64,000 nucleotides of DNA from Kingdonia uniflora (Eukaryota > Streptophyta > Magnoliopsida > Ranunculales > Circaeasteraceae), in NCBI GenBank assembly GCA_014058105.1, contig JACGCM010000599.1:248001-312000 (forward strand), in the 5' to 3' direction. The position numbers were made by a program, and so were the translations under genes. Shown in pieces: positions 63,525 through 64,000 of the stretch; position 1 is the first letter of the stretch; every line of letters begins with the position of its first letter. The notes under the pieces are model-generated. The model was given only the letters and a program-made list of their open reading frames with translations. It was not told where the DNA came from and searched no databases.

Positions 63525-64000
63525 CTGGGATTTAAATGTCTTAAAACGTGGAACTTATCTTCTATTTTTAGATATGTTGGCAAGATAGCCTTCAAACATT
63601 GCGGCTTATGGGTGGGGGTTGAGACTAATCTAATCAAAGGTAGGAATTTCTGGGAAACGAGTCCTCCAACTTCCTGTTCATGGGTATGGAAAAAAGTGCT
63701 TGCTGCCAGGGAGACAGCTAGTAAGTTGGTAAGACATATAATTGGTAATGGTGAAAATACTTTCTTTTGGAAGGATCCTTGGCACCCTAATGGGGGTGCT
63801 TCTCCCCAGATTTTAACAAAAATTTTAGTATGACTCTACCCTCCATCTGCATGCTAAAGTCTCTGCCCTGGTGGTTAATGGAGAATGGTGTATTCTAGAG
63901 CATATAGCAGGTATGCTAAGTGATAGTATCCTTGTCCCCATATCCACTGTTGATATCATTAGGAATAGTGAGGATAAAATTATTTAGACCCCATCCAATA
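63525..64000 (+). pseudogene. LINE region after RT, continues beyond the window
   Basis: In frame with the G run: G-L-G-F-K-C-L-K-T-W-N, then K-G-R-N-F-W-E, S-W-V-W-K-K-V-L-A-A-R and G-N-G-E-N-T-F-F-W-K-D-P-W-H-P, the typical stretch before zf-RVT. A stop/frameshift lies near 63833, then A-L-V-V-N-G-E-W in another frame. The zf-RVT and RNase H domains would follow outside the window. Confidence 0.75.

Larger units (their letters stand above)
56285..64000 (+). mobile_element. L1-type LINE with inverted 5' end, split by a giant LTR; runs off the window
   Basis: Three parts: (1) 56285-56545 on the minus strand holds the endonuclease N-terminus; (2) about 56556-56784 on the plus strand holds the middle of the endonuclease; (3) after the LTR insertion (56785-61539) the endonuclease end, linker and RT continue to 64000. 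The inverted 5' piece next to a forward 3' piece is the pattern left by twin priming. All ORFs carry stops and frameshifts. The 3' end is outside the window. Confidence 0.75.

Overview
The window is nuclear DNA of a flowering plant, probably a eudicot. It is AT-rich and packed with decayed plant-type retrotransposons: Ty3/gypsy elements of the Tat lineage (two RNase H domains, very long 3' regions) and L1-type LINEs with a plant-style C-terminal RNase H. I found no intact cellular gene, no rRNA and no functional tRNA.

From 1 to 41547 the DNA is a same-strand series of Tat-type LTR retrotransposons that I read as nested insertions. From left to right these are the right-hand part of E1 (1-6147), then of E2 (6148-9213), D (about 9217-15666) and E3 (15667-17890), then element A (17891-41547), which carries element B (28924-40894) inside its 3' LTR. 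A and B each run LTR, primer-binding site, gag, protease, RT, RNase H, second RNase H, integrase, a tandem-repeat array of about 200 bp units, an antisense gene region, a polypurine tract and LTR. E1, E2, D and E3 are seen only by their 3' ends; their left halves should lie upstream of the window. All pol genes are broken by stops and frameshifts, and both RT active sites have lost an Asp.

The most interesting content is on the antisense strand between pol and the 3' LTR. Four elements (E1, D, A, B) carry a large antisense gene (acidic region, a domain like the putative gypsy-type transposon family, a coiled-coil C-terminus). In E1, A and B its splice donors and acceptors fall at matching places, and E1, D and B have a TATA box ahead of a short 5' exon. 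Every element also carries one or two small antisense ORFs of about 100 codons. Several of these have a TATA box about 50-70 bp before the ATG. They look like a separate family of small genes that moves with the elements.

From 41548 to 48500 lies older DNA holding an antisense, intron-rich, decayed gene with an Ulp1 (C48) cysteine-protease-like domain, interrupted by a truncated LINE. 48500-50260 shows nothing recognisable. 50266-52430 is a 5'-truncated LINE. 52440-54625 is AT-rich with local duplications and a 184 bp LINE tail that has a perfect 15 bp target duplication. 54626-55777 is an inverted remnant of an E3-type element. 56285-64000 is another LINE with an inverted 5' end, split by a 4755 bp probable solo LTR that has 5 bp target duplications; this LINE runs off the right edge.
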